From NCBI RefSeq assembly GCF_003987655.1, contig NZ_NGKC01000004.1, positions 62,001 to 126,000 on the forward strand: a stretch of DNA of 64,000 nucleotides, in the 5' to 3' direction. The position numbers and the translations under genes were made by a program. Every line of letters starts with the position of its first letter. Position 1 is the first letter of the stretch. Positions 27,202 through 35,667 of this stretch are shown in pieces. Below the pieces are notes generated by a model. It made no database searches. It was not told where the DNA came from and worked only from the letters and a program-made list of their open reading frames with translations. The stretch comes from Vagococcus acidifermentans. Lineage in GTDB: Bacteria > Bacillota > Bacilli > Lactobacillales > Vagococcaceae.

Positions 27202-27443
27202 CAATCAGTAAAAACGCGCGAGGGAAAAGAGTAGCAGATGAAGGCGTATGAAAGGGAGATCTGTCACCGACTGAAAGCAGATTATACCGCAGCATGTGTG
27301 AAGTTCACTTCCCCAGTTGCCTGTTTGACAAGGACAGGCCGGTGTCTGACATCGTTAACAACGCAAAGTGTATTTCAATGAATTGAGATAAATTAGGATG
27401 GTACCGCGAGACTTCGTTCCTTAGGGATGAAGTCTTTTTTTTA
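27202..27443 (+). promoter_or_regulatory. T-box riboswitch leader, specifier UUC (phenylalanine)
   Basis: This leader fills the 318-base gap before pheS. The T-box sequence AATTAGGATGGTACCGCG lies at 27391-27408, followed by a terminator with arms AGACTTC and GAAGTCT and eight T (27409-27442). Near the top of stem I, GTGAAGTTCACTTCC holds UUC at 27304-27306 as the likely specifier, in keeping with the pheST genes downstream. Uncharged tRNA-Phe would relieve termination. Confidence 0.92.
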
Positions 27444-27479
27444 TTGATAATTTTTAAGAATCAGGAAGGACTGGATAAC

Positions 27480-28526
27480 ATGACGTTGAAACAAGAACTT
27501 GAACAGTTGCAGGAGAAAACGCTGCATGATATTTTAACGACCAAAACGCTGGAACAGCTGAACCAGATACGTGTCACGATTCTTGGGAAAAAAGGTCCGA
27601 TTACCGAGGTGCTCAGAGGCATGAAACATTTGACGCCGGAAGAGCGTCCGGTAGTCGGGAGTTTTGCCAATGACATCCGGGATAAAATCAGCCAGGCGAT
27701 AGATGATAAAAAGGCGGCGCTGGAAGAACAGCTGCTGGAAGCGGCCTTGCAGGCAGAATCCATCGACGTCACGCTGCCGGGTTTGCCGGTTGAGCGGGGG
27801 ATTCCGCATATTCTGACTCAGACGATGCGGGAAATCGAAGATGTGTTCATCGGTCTAGGTTACCAGATTGTGGAAGGGTTCGAAGTTGAACAGGACCACT
27901 ACAATTTTGAACGGATGAATCTTCATAAAGACCATCCGGCCCGCGACATGCAGGACACGTTTTATATTTCCGAGGAACTGCTGCTGCGCACCCACACTTC
28001 GCCAGTACAAGCCCGGACAATGGAAACCCATGATTTTGCCAAAGGTCCTTTGAAAATGATTAGTCCCGGCAAAGTCTTCAGGCGCGACACGGATGATGCG
28101 ACCCACAGCCACCAGTTTCACCAGATTGAAGGACTGGTAGTTGACAAAGATATCACGATGGCCGATTTGAAAGGCACGCTGGAAGTGCTGATGAAGAAAA
28201 TGTTCGGCGAAGACCGGGATATCCGCATGCGTCCCAGCTACTTCCCGTTCACTGAACCGTCCGTTGAAGTGGATATCAGCTGCTTTAAATGCGGCGGCAA
28301 AGGCTGCAACGTCTGCAAGCACACAGGCTGGATTGAAATTCTCGGTGCAGGTGTCGTCCATCCGCAAGTTCTTGAAATGTCCGGTATCGACTCTTCTGTC
28401 TACAGCGGCTTTGCATTCGGATTAGGTCCAGACCGGGTGGCGATGCTGAGGTATGGTGTGAACGATATCCGGCACTTCTACTTAAACAATCAGAAATTTT
28501 TGGCACAATTCAAAATAAAGGGGTAA
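27480..28526 (+). CDS. pheS: Phenylalanyl-tRNA synthetase alpha subunit
   Basis: Catalytic subunit of the alpha2-beta2 enzyme, 348 residues. An N-terminal coiled-coil (about 1-85) is followed by the class II core: motif 2 in [19 protein letters not shown] and motif 3 in [13 protein letters not shown], with the Cys-rich insert [24 protein letters not shown] lies upstream of the ATG at 27480; an in-frame ATG at 27444 sits in the T-box terminator and is rejected. It is six bases from pheT. Confidence 0.98.
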   Translation: MTLKQELEQLQEKTLHDILTTKTLEQLNQIRVTILGKKGPITEVLRGMKHLTPEERPVVGSFANDIRDKISQAIDDKKAALEEQLLEAALQAESIDVTLPGLPVERGIPHILTQTMREIEDVFIGLGYQIVEGFEVEQDHYNFERMNLHKDHPARDMQDTFYISEELLLRTHTSPVQARTMETHDFAKGPLKMISPGKVFRRDTDDATHSHQFHQIEGLVVDKDITMADLKGTLEVLMKKMFGEDRDIRMRPSYFPFTEPSVEVDISCFKCGGKGCNVCKHTGWIEILGAGVVHPQVLEMSGIDSSVYSGFAFGLGPDRVAMLRYGVNDIRHFYLNNQKFLAQFKIKG

Positions 28527-28532
28527 TGCGGA

Positions 28533-30944
28533 ATGCTGGTTTCATATAAATGGTTAAGTGAATTAATTGACATAAAAGATGTTGCTCCACATGCATTGGC
28601 TGATAAAATGTCCCGTACAGGCATTGAAGTCGAAAATGTGGTGGTGCCGCAAGAGGGCATGAAAAAAATTGTCGTCGGCTACGTGGCAGAATGTGTGGCT
28701 CATCCCGACAGTGACCACTTATCAATCTGTCAGGTTGATGTCGGCGAAGAAGAACTGTATCAAATCGTTTGTGGTGCACCAAACATCACGGACGGCAAAA
28801 AAGTCATCGTTGCCCTGCCTGGTTCGCGTATCGCAGGCAACGTGAAAATCAAAAAAGGGAAGATGCGCGGTCAAGTGTCGCTGGGAATGATTTGTTCGCT
28901 TCAGGAACTCGGGTACAGCGACAGTTTGATTCCTAAAGAATTTGCTGACGGCATTTACTTCCTGCCGGATGAAGCAGTCGTCGGCGAGCCGGTCTTTCCT
29001 TACTTGGATATGGATGATGCCATCATCGAGCTGTCCATCACACCAAACAGGGCAGATGCGTTGAGCATGCGCGGTGTGGCTTATGAAGTCGGTGCTATCT
29101 ACAACAGAACGCCGCATTTTCCCGTGCAGTCATTGGTTGAAGACGAAGAGGCGGATATTACGGATTATTTGACGGTATCAGTTGCCGACAGCCAGGCAGC
29201 ACTCTCGTACCACATGCGTCTGATTAAAGATGTCACGATTAAGCCAAGCCCGCTCTGGCTTCAAAAACGCCTGATGAATGAAGGCATGCGTCCCGTCAAC
29301 AACGTGGTGGACGTCACGAACTATGTCATGCTGCTTTTCGGTCAGCCGCAGCACGCATTCGATTACGATAAAATCGGTTCGCAAGAAATCCTTGTCAGAC
29401 AAGCGGAACAAGGCGAAACATTGACGACGCTGGACGGGACAGAGCGTCAGCTGTCGCCGGAAAATATTTTGATTACAAACGGTTCAGAGCCGATTGGACT
29501 GGCCGGCGTCATGGGCGGACTTGATTCTGAAATTACGGCTGACACGACAACAGTGGCGCTTGAAACGGCCATGTTTAACCCCGTGGCAATCAGACGGACG
29601 TCGAAACAATTCAATCTATACAGCGAATCCAGCAAACGGTTTGAAAAAGGATTGAATCCGACGACTATCACCGAAGCCAGCGAGTTTGCAGCAGCGCTGA
29701 TTGCCGAGTTGAGCGGCGGCACGGTCGTTAAAGGCGAAATCGCAGCGTCGGATTATACGCCTGACAAAGTAACCGTCGGAATCACGCTGGACAAAATCAA
29801 CCGGTCGCTGGGAACAGCTTTGACGGCGGAAGAAGTCGGCGGCATATTCGAGGCACTCGGTTTTCCGTATGCGGAAGCACAACACCGCTTTGACGTCACG
29901 ATTCCTCCGAGAAGATGGGATATCACAATCGAAGCAGACATCGTGGAAGAAGTGGCGCGTCTTTACGGCTATGACAATCTGCCGTCAACACTGCCGGGCG
30001 GCGATGCAGTACCGGGCGGCTTGACAGTGGAACAGCAGCTGGTTCGGGATATTCATGAACTGCTTCAGGGGTTCGGCTACAGCGAAGCCATCAGTTACGC
30101 TTTGACAACTGAGGCATTAGCCGCACGTTTCGTCAAAGAAAAACGGCCGCTGGTCGCCCTTGACTGGCCAATGAGCGAAGACCATGCAGTGCTTCGCCAA
30201 AACTTGACCAGCAGTCTGTTGACAGACGTGGCGTATAATATTGCCCGTAAAAACAAAAACATCGCGCTTTACGAGGTTGGCAACGTCTTTGTGTCAAACG
30301 GCAGTCAGGATTTGCCGCTGGAAGAAAAGCATTTGGCCTTGGCATTAACGGGGGCAAAACCGGAACGCTCATGGCAGAAGCCGTCCGAAGCGGTTGATTT
30401 CTATACCATCAAAGGTGCAGTTGAAGGCGTGTTCGACAACTTGGGAGCTAAGGTGACGTTCCGCAAATCCGCAGACTACGCTGACTTGCATCCTGGTCGG
30501 ACAGCGGATATTCTGATAGGCGAAACAGTGATCGGCTTTGTCGGGCAAGTCCATCCGAAGGTTGCCAAAACGTTTGATATCCCGGAAACATACGTGAGCG
30601 AAATCAGTCTGGCCGCTTTATTTGCAGCAGAGCGGGAGACAATCGTGTATCAGGAAGTACCGAAGTTCCCGTCAGTGAAACGCGACATTGCTCTGTTGGT
30701 AGACAAACAGGTCACCCATCAGCAGCTGCTTGATGTGATAACCGGAAAAGGGGGCAAACTGCTGCAAACAGTCAGCTTGTTTGATATTTTTGAAGGGGAA
30801 AAACTTGGTTCCGGCAAGAAATCAATGGCGTATTCGCTGGTCTTCCAAAACCCGCAAGGCACATTGGTGGACGACGATGTGAACCAAATCATGCGCAAAA
30901 TTGAAAAGGCGCTGACTGAAAAATATGAAGTTGAAATAAGATAA
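28533..30944 (+). CDS. pheT: Phenylalanyl-tRNA synthetase beta subunit
   Basis: Structural and editing subunit, 803 residues. Domains in order: N-terminal EMAPII-like tRNA-binding domain (about 40-150, with [20 protein letters not shown]), B1/B3-B4 editing domain, B5 DNA-binding-like domain, a degenerate synthetase core, and a C-terminal FDX-ACB anticodon-binding domain (about 710-803, [15 protein letters not shown]). AGGGG lies before the ATG. Second gene of the T-box operon. Confidence 0.98.
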   Translation: MLVSYKWLSELIDIKDVAPHALADKMSRTGIEVENVVVPQEGMKKIVVGYVAECVAHPDSDHLSICQVDVGEEELYQIVCGAPNITDGKKVIVALPGSRIAGNVKIKKGKMRGQVSLGMICSLQELGYSDSLIPKEFADGIYFLPDEAVVGEPVFPYLDMDDAIIELSITPNRADALSMRGVAYEVGAIYNRTPHFPVQSLVEDEEADITDYLTVSVADSQAALSYHMRLIKDVTIKPSPLWLQKRLMNEGMRPVNNVVDVTNYVMLLFGQPQHAFDYDKIGSQEILVRQAEQGETLTTLDGTERQLSPENILITNGSEPIGLAGVMGGLDSEITADTTTVALETAMFNPVAIRRTSKQFNLYSESSKRFEKGLNPTTITEASEFAAALIAELSGGTVVKGEIAASDYTPDKVTVGITLDKINRSLGTALTAEEVGGIFEALGFPYAEAQHRFDVTIPPRRWDITIEADIVEEVARLYGYDNLPSTLPGGDAVPGGLTVEQQLVRDIHELLQGFGYSEAISYALTTEALAARFVKEKRPLVALDWPMSEDHAVLRQNLTSSLLTDVAYNIARKNKNIALYEVGNVFVSNGSQDLPLEEKHLALALTGAKPERSWQKPSEAVDFYTIKGAVEGVFDNLGAKVTFRKSADYADLHPGRTADILIGETVIGFVGQVHPKVAKTFDIPETYVSEISLAALFAAERETIVYQEVPKFPSVKRDIALLVDKQVTHQQLLDVITGKGGKLLQTVSLFDIFEGEKLGSGKKSMAYSLVFQNPQGTLVDDDVNQIMRKIEKALTEKYEVEIR

Positions 30945-30951
30945 ACACACG

Positions 30952-30981
30952 CGGCTGCCGTTTTAATGAGAGCGGCAGCCG
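30952..30981 (+). other. Hairpin without T tail between pheT and DAHP synthase gene
   Basis: Perfect arms CGGCTGCCG (30952-30960) and CGGCAGCCG (30973-30981) with a 12-base loop. There is no T run on the + strand, so it is not a standard terminator; it may be an mRNA stability or processing element. Confidence 0.5.
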
Positions 30982-31013
30982 ACAGTGAAGGTAGGATAGA
31001 GGAGTGGGTAAGT

Positions 31014-32042
31014 ATGAGTTTCAACGCATTAAGTGAAAAGATTAACTATGATGAGGTGCTGCAAACTTACAAGCTGTCGGATGCACAGCAGAAGTATAAA
31101 GATGCACGCGATGAAGAATTGAAACAAATCATTCAAGGATCAGACAAACGGCTGCTGGTCCTGGTCGGTCCGTGCTCAGCTCATGACGAGGAAGCTGTGA
31201 TTGCGTATGTGACAAAACTGGCGGAGGTCCAGGAAAAAGTAAAAGAGCGCCTGCTGCTGATTCCGCGTGTCTACACAAACAAGCCCCGGACCAACGGCGA
31301 TGGCTATAAAGGCTTGCTGCACCAGCCGAGTCCAGAACAGGCAACCAACTTGTTGAAAGGCATTGGCGCTGTCCGCAGAATCCATAACCGGGTCATCACG
31401 GAAACCGGGCTGACAACAGCTGATGAAATGCTGTATCCGGAAAATTTGGAACTGGTCAAAGATTTGCTCAGTTATATCGCTATCGGGGCACGTTCGGTGG
31501 AAGACCAGCAGCATCGGTTTGTCGCCAGCGGCATCGACCAGCCGGTTGGGATGAAAAATCCGACGAGCGGTAACCTCTCAGTGATGTTTCATTCGATATA
31601 CGCCGCCCAGCAGACACAGGAGTTCATTTACAATGGTCAGGAAGTGCGCACCTCCTCGAACCCTTACGCCCATGTCGTGCTTCGCGGCGGGCTGACGGAA
31701 GAAGGCAAGGTCGTCCCGAATTATCATTATGAAGATTTACTGAGAGTTTCTGATATGTATCAGGCGGAAAACTTGAAACACCCATTTGTCGTTGTCGACA
31801 CAAATCATGATAATTCCGGCAAAAAACACCACGAACAAGTGCGTATCGTGAAAGAAACATTGGCGAACAGGAAATGGAACCGGGAAATAAAGGAACTTGT
31901 CCGCGGTTTCATGATCGAGAGTTTCCTTGAAGAAGGCCGTCAGGAAATTTCGGAGGGGATTTTCGGGAAATCCATCACCGATCCGTGCCTCGGCTGGGAT
32001 GACACAGAGGAACTGCTATATTATATAGCTGAAAAGGCGTAA
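31014..32042 (+). CDS. aroF: 3-deoxy-7-phosphoheptulonate synthase (DAHP synthase, AroG/F type)
   Basis: First step of the shikimate pathway, joining phosphoenolpyruvate and erythrose-4-phosphate. The 342-residue protein is a type I-alpha enzyme: LVGPCSAHDEEAV, KPRTNGDGYKGL, RSVEDQQHR, GMKNPTSGN and DTNHDNSGKKHHEQ hold the substrate and metal ligands. GAGGAG lies before the ATG at 31014; an in-frame ATG at 30966 is inside the hairpin. It follows pheT closely without a clear terminator, so pheST readthrough may feed it, tying aromatic synthesis to the Phe T-box. Which aromatic acid inhibits it is not readable. Confidence 0.95.
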   Translation: MSFNALSEKINYDEVLQTYKLSDAQQKYKDARDEELKQIIQGSDKRLLVLVGPCSAHDEEAVIAYVTKLAEVQEKVKERLLLIPRVYTNKPRTNGDGYKGLLHQPSPEQATNLLKGIGAVRRIHNRVITETGLTTADEMLYPENLELVKDLLSYIAIGARSVEDQQHRFVASGIDQPVGMKNPTSGNLSVMFHSIYAAQQTQEFIYNGQEVRTSSNPYAHVVLRGGLTEEGKVVPNYHYEDLLRVSDMYQAENLKHPFVVVDTNHDNSGKKHHEQVRIVKETLANRKWNREIKELVRGFMIESFLEEGRQEISEGIFGKSITDPCLGWDDTEELLYYIAEKA

Positions 32043-32114
32043 CAGTTACAGTACTTGTTTTACGGGTTGTTTCCGCTCGGAAATCGCTTTTGTTGGAGAA
32101 AGAGAGGAAATAAT

Positions 32115-32534
32115 ATGTTTGACAAACGTTCTAAATGGCAGCAAAAGGCAATGCATGCAATGGCCGGCAGATACGGCCTGACCGACACGCTGAACAAACA
32201 CCTGCTCGTTGCCGGGGTGGTGCTGATGCTTGTGAATATCGTGTTTGCCTCACGCGTGCTGTCATTGCTATCTACAATTTTGATTGCCTATGCGGCGTTC
32301 AGGTTTTTATCCAAAAACAGGTACAAGCGCGTGCGGGAAAATCAGATTTACTACGCATGGCACATGAAAAGACAACGTTTTTGGCAATTTCAGCAGAAGA
32401 GATGGCGGGAAAGAAAATCATACAAATATTTCAGCTGCAGCAATTGCCATCAAAAATTAAGAGTACCGCGACATAAAGGACGCATTAAAATCACTTGTCC
32501 AAAATGCCGCACCCAAATCACTAAGAAAACATAA
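32115..32534 (+). CDS. Membrane protein with C-terminal zinc ribbon, unknown function
   Basis: A 139-residue protein. Two hydrophobic segments (about 28-45 and 48-66) are followed by a very basic, aromatic-rich stretch (68-105) and a four-cysteine zinc ribbon, C108-x2-C111 and C128-x2-C131 (FSCSNCHQKLRVP, ITCPKCRTQ). The frame opens at 32055, but AGAGGAAA before the ATG at 32115 fixes the start. Zinc-ribbon membrane proteins of this size occur across Lactobacillales without a known role. The basic segment suggests contact with nucleic acid or phospholipid, which is inference. Confidence 0.75.
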   Translation: MFDKRSKWQQKAMHAMAGRYGLTDTLNKHLLVAGVVLMLVNIVFASRVLSLLSTILIAYAAFRFLSKNRYKRVRENQIYYAWHMKRQRFWQFQQKRWRERKSYKYFSCSNCHQKLRVPRHKGRIKITCPKCRTQITKKT

Positions 32535-32536
32535 AG

Positions 32537-32571
32537 AAAACACACAGCTGTTGCAGCAGCCGTGTGTTTTT
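32537..32571. terminator. Bidirectional terminator between zinc-ribbon gene and bioY
   Basis: Outer arms AAAACACAC and GTGTGTTTT, inner AGCTG/CAGC pairing; A and T runs on both sides. Confidence 0.88.
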
Positions 32572-33112
32572 AAGATAGAAAATGCGACTTGATGAGCAAA
32601 CGGCGTGTGTTGATGCCCAGCACAGCCGCTCCGACAGCTTTGACTGCGTCTGGAATCAAGAATGGCAACAGACCGATAGTGAAGGCATCGGAAACAGCCA
32701 AACCGGTACTGAATGCCAGCCAGACTGTTCCAATCGTCAACGTCAGCAAAGCTCCCAGCAAGTTTGCTACAAGCGCCCACTTGAGGGAGAAGGCTGTTTG
32801 TTCCAGCGATTTGCCGATGAACAAGGCGGTTACGAGAAAAGCCAGCAAATAGCCGCCGTAGGGACCAAACAGAACAAAGGGCCCCGCCCCCATATTGGCA
32901 AACACCGGCAAACCAACCAGCCCGCATATCAAATAGATGCCGACTGCTGTCGCCGCGAGCCAGCCTCCGGCAACGGTCGCTGTGAACCCGACTGCCAGTG
33001 TTTGGCCGGTCAGCGGCATTGCGCCGAGCGGGTAGGTGATTTGCGCCGACACTGCTATGAGAACGGCGAATTGAGCGGCGACAGCCAGCTGCTTTATGAT
33101 TTTTTTAGTCAT
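32570..33112 (-). CDS. bioY: Biotin transporter BioY (ECF S component)
   Basis: Substrate-capture subunit of an energy-coupling factor transporter for biotin, 180 residues with about six membrane helices. Family marks are ISAQITYPLG-like sequence near 20-30 (VSAQITYPLGAMPLTGQTLAV), LPVFANMGAGPFVLFGPYGGYLLAF, and the C-terminal FLIPDAVKAVGAAVL. AAAGGAG precedes the ATG. No EcfA/EcfT genes are adjacent, so it would use the shared ECF module. Biotin supply matters to the acetyl-CoA carboxylase encoded in this window. A BirA-type operator is not convincing upstream. Confidence 0.93.
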   Translation of the reverse strand: MTKKIIKQLAVAAQFAVLIAVSAQITYPLGAMPLTGQTLAVGFTATVAGGWLAATAVGIYLICGLVGLPVFANMGAGPFVLFGPYGGYLLAFLVTALFIGKSLEQTAFSLKWALVANLLGALLTLTIGTVWLAFSTGLAVSDAFTIGLLPFLIPDAVKAVGAAVLGINTRRLLIKSHFLS

Positions 33113-33170
33113 GTGATTCTCCTTTAATGATGTATCAGAATGAAAGTTGTTAAACTTGCGGCCCAGCTAT

Positions 33171-33212
33171 TTCAAAAGCAAGTGAATATATTGTACAATA
33201 AAGAGACAATAT
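33171..33212 (+). promoter_or_regulatory. Promoter with overlapping palindrome upstream of the nitroreductase gene
   Basis: TTCAAA (33171-33176), 17-base spacer, TACAAT (33194-33199). An inverted repeat ATATTGT (33188-33194) / ACAATAT (33206-33212) covers the -10 and likely start point, a place suited to a repressor. Confidence 0.55.
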
Positions 33213-33230
33213 TGACTAGGAGTGACGTAA

Positions 33231-33977
33231 ATGAACGAAACAATTCAACACCAATTAAACCACCGGAGCATTCGTAAATTTAAAGCGGAGAAGATTCCGT
33301 CTGATATCATCCAGCAGCTGCTGCAAGTAGCCCAGCGGACAGCTTCAAGCAACTTTATGCAGTCATATAGTTTAATTAATGTGACGGATCCAGTCAAGCA
33401 AGCTGAATTTGCCGAGATATGTGCCCAGCCCTATGTGGCAGAGGCAAGTCACTTGTTTATTTTCGTGGCCGACCAGCACCGCAATGCGCAAATAGCGGAA
33501 GAAAACGGTCAGGAGACCAGTGTTTTACACAATATGGACCGCTTCATGGTAGCGATGACGGATGCAGTTTTAGCCGCTCAGAACGTCACGAATGCGGCTG
33601 AAAGTTTAGGTATCGGCACTGTTTTTCTAGGCAGTATCTTGAATGACAGCCGGAAAGTCATTCAATTATTGAACTTGCCGGAATTGACGTTTCCCGTTTT
33701 GGGTCTGGCAATCGGCTATCCTGACCAAGAGCCGGAATTAAAACCCCGTTTGCCGCAGGAATTCGTGGTTTTTGAAAATGAATACCAACAGATTCCAAAT
33801 ATGAATGCTGCGCTGGGCGATTATGATGCGGTTGTTTCAGAGTATTACGACTTGCGCAATATGAACCGCAAAATTGATTCTTTTACCAAGCAAATCACCG
33901 AAGGAATGAACCGCAAACCGCCAAAACGGTTAGCCGTGCTGAAGGAAATCCAGGCGCAAGGATTCATCAAGGAATAA
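33231..33977 (+). CDS. NADPH-dependent flavin/nitroreductase (NfsA/FRP family)
   Basis: FMN enzyme of 248 residues reducing flavins, quinones or nitro compounds. The FMN-binding start HRSIRKFKAEKIP, the TASSNFMQSYSLI segment, and the C-terminal loop LGLAIGYPDQEPELKPRLP are typical of the NfsA/FRP/NfrA group. TAGGAG precedes the ATG. It is monocistronic, with a promoter carrying a palindrome over the -10, suggesting repression that is lifted by a redox or electrophile signal (inference). The physiological substrate cannot be assigned. Confidence 0.9.
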   Translation: MNETIQHQLNHRSIRKFKAEKIPSDIIQQLLQVAQRTASSNFMQSYSLINVTDPVKQAEFAEICAQPYVAEASHLFIFVADQHRNAQIAEENGQETSVLHNMDRFMVAMTDAVLAAQNVTNAAESLGIGTVFLGSILNDSRKVIQLLNLPELTFPVLGLAIGYPDQEPELKPRLPQEFVVFENEYQQIPNMNAALGDYDAVVSEYYDLRNMNRKIDSFTKQITEGMNRKPPKRLAVLKEIQAQGFIKE

Positions 33978-34070
33978 GACGAAAAAAATTTAGAAAAAAA
34001 TCGCTATTTTTCTTTCTTTTTACGCCGCATCTTGCTATGATTGTCTAGGATTTGGAAAGGAGAATAATAA

Positions 34071-34967
34071 ATGGGGAAAATTAAACGTACCTACCAGCAA
34101 AATGAAATGATGAAAAAAATCATTGTCATGATCATAGCGGGTTTGGTGACAGCGGTGGGATTAAACATGTTTTTAATTCCAGCCAGTGTTTTTTCAGTGG
34201 GCGTCAACGGTATTTCTCAGTTGATATCCATAACTTTATACTCGTCGACTGGGATTCACATCGATACGGGTATTTTGATTTTTGTGCTGAACATTCCGAT
34301 TGCCGTTCTCGGCTGGCTGAAACTCGGGAAAGAAGCGACGATTTACAGTTTGATGACTGTTGCCCTCGTTTCGATTACTACCATCATCATACCGGTCCAT
34401 GCCATTACGGACAATATTTTGATGAATGCCATTGCCGGCGGTGTCCTGATTGGTCTGGCCGGTGGTTTGACCATGAAATTCGGATTCAGCGGCGGCGGTA
34501 TGGACATCGTGTCGCTGATACTCGCCAAGACAACCGGCAAAACAGTCGGCTCGCTGACATTTTGGCTGAACTTAGTGATTATCTTCTTTGCAGGTCTGCT
34601 GGTTGATTGGGAGAGTGCTCTCTTTACCATTATTTCCATGTTCTGTCTGTCTCAAGTCACCGATGCGATTCATACCAACCATCAGAAGGTGACCGTCTTT
34701 ATCATGACATCACGCCCGGAAGTCGTTGTGCAATCCATTCAAAATGAACTGATCAGAGGCATGACGATGCTGCCGGCAAAAGGTGTATACAGTCAAAAAG
34801 ACGTCTCCGTCATCATGATTGTTGTGACACGTTATGAACTTTACGCACTGGAGCAGGCTGTTGCGACTGTCGACCAAGATGCTTTTATGAATATTATCCC
34901 GACGCAAACTGTTTTAGGCAATTTCTGGGATGAAGATCAGCAGAAAATAATCCGCAGCGCCAAATAA
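34071..34967 (+). CDS. YitT family membrane protein (DUF161/DUF2179)
   Basis: Integral membrane protein of 298 residues. The N-terminal half has five to six hydrophobic segments with the family motif FGFSGGGMDIVSLILAK, and the C-terminal ~80 residues form a soluble DUF2179 domain (VTVFIMTSRPEVVVQSI...MTMLPAKGVYSQKDVSVIMIVV). AAAGGAG precedes the ATG. The molecular function of the family is not settled. It is monocistronic between its own promoter region and a strong terminator. A second YitT protein is encoded at 58564-59451. Confidence 0.92.
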   Translation: MGKIKRTYQQNEMMKKIIVMIIAGLVTAVGLNMFLIPASVFSVGVNGISQLISITLYSSTGIHIDTGILIFVLNIPIAVLGWLKLGKEATIYSLMTVALVSITTIIIPVHAITDNILMNAIAGGVLIGLAGGLTMKFGFSGGGMDIVSLILAKTTGKTVGSLTFWLNLVIIFFAGLLVDWESALFTIISMFCLSQVTDAIHTNHQKVTVFIMTSRPEVVVQSIQNELIRGMTMLPAKGVYSQKDVSVIMIVVTRYELYALEQAVATVDQDAFMNIIPTQTVLGNFWDEDQQKIIRSAK

Positions 34968-35013
34968 CCGGTGATTTATCAATTTAAAATTTTGTTATAT
35001 TTTATTTTATCAT

Positions 35014-35071
35014 AGTATATATGGGAAATGCCGTATTAATCTTTTACGCATTTTCTATATATACTTTTTTG
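35014..35071 (+). terminator. Intrinsic terminator after the first YitT gene
   Basis: Eighteen-base arms beginning AGTATATATGGGAAATGC and GCATTTTCTATATATACT pair throughout with two G-U pairs; 16-base loop, then TTTTTT. Confidence 0.85.
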
Positions 35072-35111
35072 TTATATTTAAAAAATAATGATACAAAATT
35101 TTGAAAAAAGC

Positions 35112-35140
35112 TTGCAATTTTTCGCAATCACCCATATACT
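35112..35140 (+). promoter_or_regulatory. Sigma-A promoter of the fatty acid synthesis operon
   Basis: TTGCAA (35112-35117), 17-base spacer, TATACT (35135-35140). The FabT-like sites follow directly downstream. Confidence 0.8.
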
Positions 35141-35172
35141 TTGATTATCAAATAGTTTGACAGTCAAACTAT
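35140..35172 (+). promoter_or_regulatory. Tandem FabT operator palindromes
   Basis: Two adjoining palindromes share bases: TTTGATTATCAAA (35140-35152) and ATAGTTTGACAGTCAAACTA with one more T (35152-35172, perfect 9-base arms, 3-base centre). A further half-site, CTCAAACTAA, lies at 35179-35188. The AGTTTGA/TCAAACT form matches FabT sites known in streptococci and lactococci, and the place at the transcription start suits autoregulation. Confidence 0.8.
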
Positions 35173-35205
35173 TTAAACTCAAACTAATTCGAAAGAGGCA
35201 TTTTG

Positions 35206-35646
35206 ATGAATGAAGATTTCAAACAAGTAAACGACCAGCTTGTTCGTGTGTTCAATGACATCTTGACCATTGAGGAAACAGAGCTAAAGAAAAGTGAATT
35301 TAAAGACTTGTCTATCAAAGAGATGCATACTATCGAGGCAATCGGTCTTCACGACACAAAAACCACGAGTGAGGTGGCAAAAAATCTGTCGATTACTGTA
35401 GGGACATTGACAGTGGCCATCAACAATCTGGTTAAGAAAAACTATGTGGAACGTGTGAGAAGCAAAGAAGACCGCCGGGTGGTCATGTTGAAACTGACAA
35501 ATCGCGGCCGGCTGTGTTATCGCGTTCATCAAAATTTCCACAAAAAAATGGTGGAAGCGGCTCTGACAGACATGGGAGACGAGGAAAAACAAGCGTTGAT
35601 TAAAGGTCTCGGAAGTCTGCACGAGTTTTTAAAAGAGTTTTATTAA
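35206..35646 (+). CDS. fabT: FabT, MarR-family repressor of fatty acid synthesis
   Basis: Regulator of 146 residues that, bound to acyl-ACP, represses the fab operon. MarR fold with the recognition region KNLSITVGTLTVAINNLVKKNYVERVRSKEDRRVVMLKLT. AGAGG lies eight bases before ATG 35206; a TTG one codon earlier is in frame but less likely. It is the first gene of the fab operon, directly behind palindromes of the FabT type, which supports the assignment beyond the MarR family. Confidence 0.95.
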   Translation: MNEDFKQVNDQLVRVFNDILTIEETELKKSEFKDLSIKEMHTIEAIGLHDTKTTSEVAKNLSITVGTLTVAINNLVKKNYVERVRSKEDRRVVMLKLTNRGRLCYRVHQNFHKKMVEAALTDMGDEEKQALIKGLGSLHEFLKEFY

Positions 35647-35667
35647 GTTGAAAGCTGAGGTAGTAGC

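Noticed and set aside
32582-33127. Open frame of 181 codons antisense to bioY
   Set aside because: Hydrophilic Arg/Gln-rich product typical of the reverse of a membrane protein gene; BioY motifs on the minus strand are clear.
33113-33170. BirA operator upstream of bioY
   Set aside because: Only one half-site-like GTTTAACAA is present; the second half of the usual palindrome is missing.
34968-35205. Possible small gene or non-coding RNA in the AT-rich gap before fabT
   Set aside because: All visible structure is explained by the YitT terminator, the fab promoter and the FabT sites.
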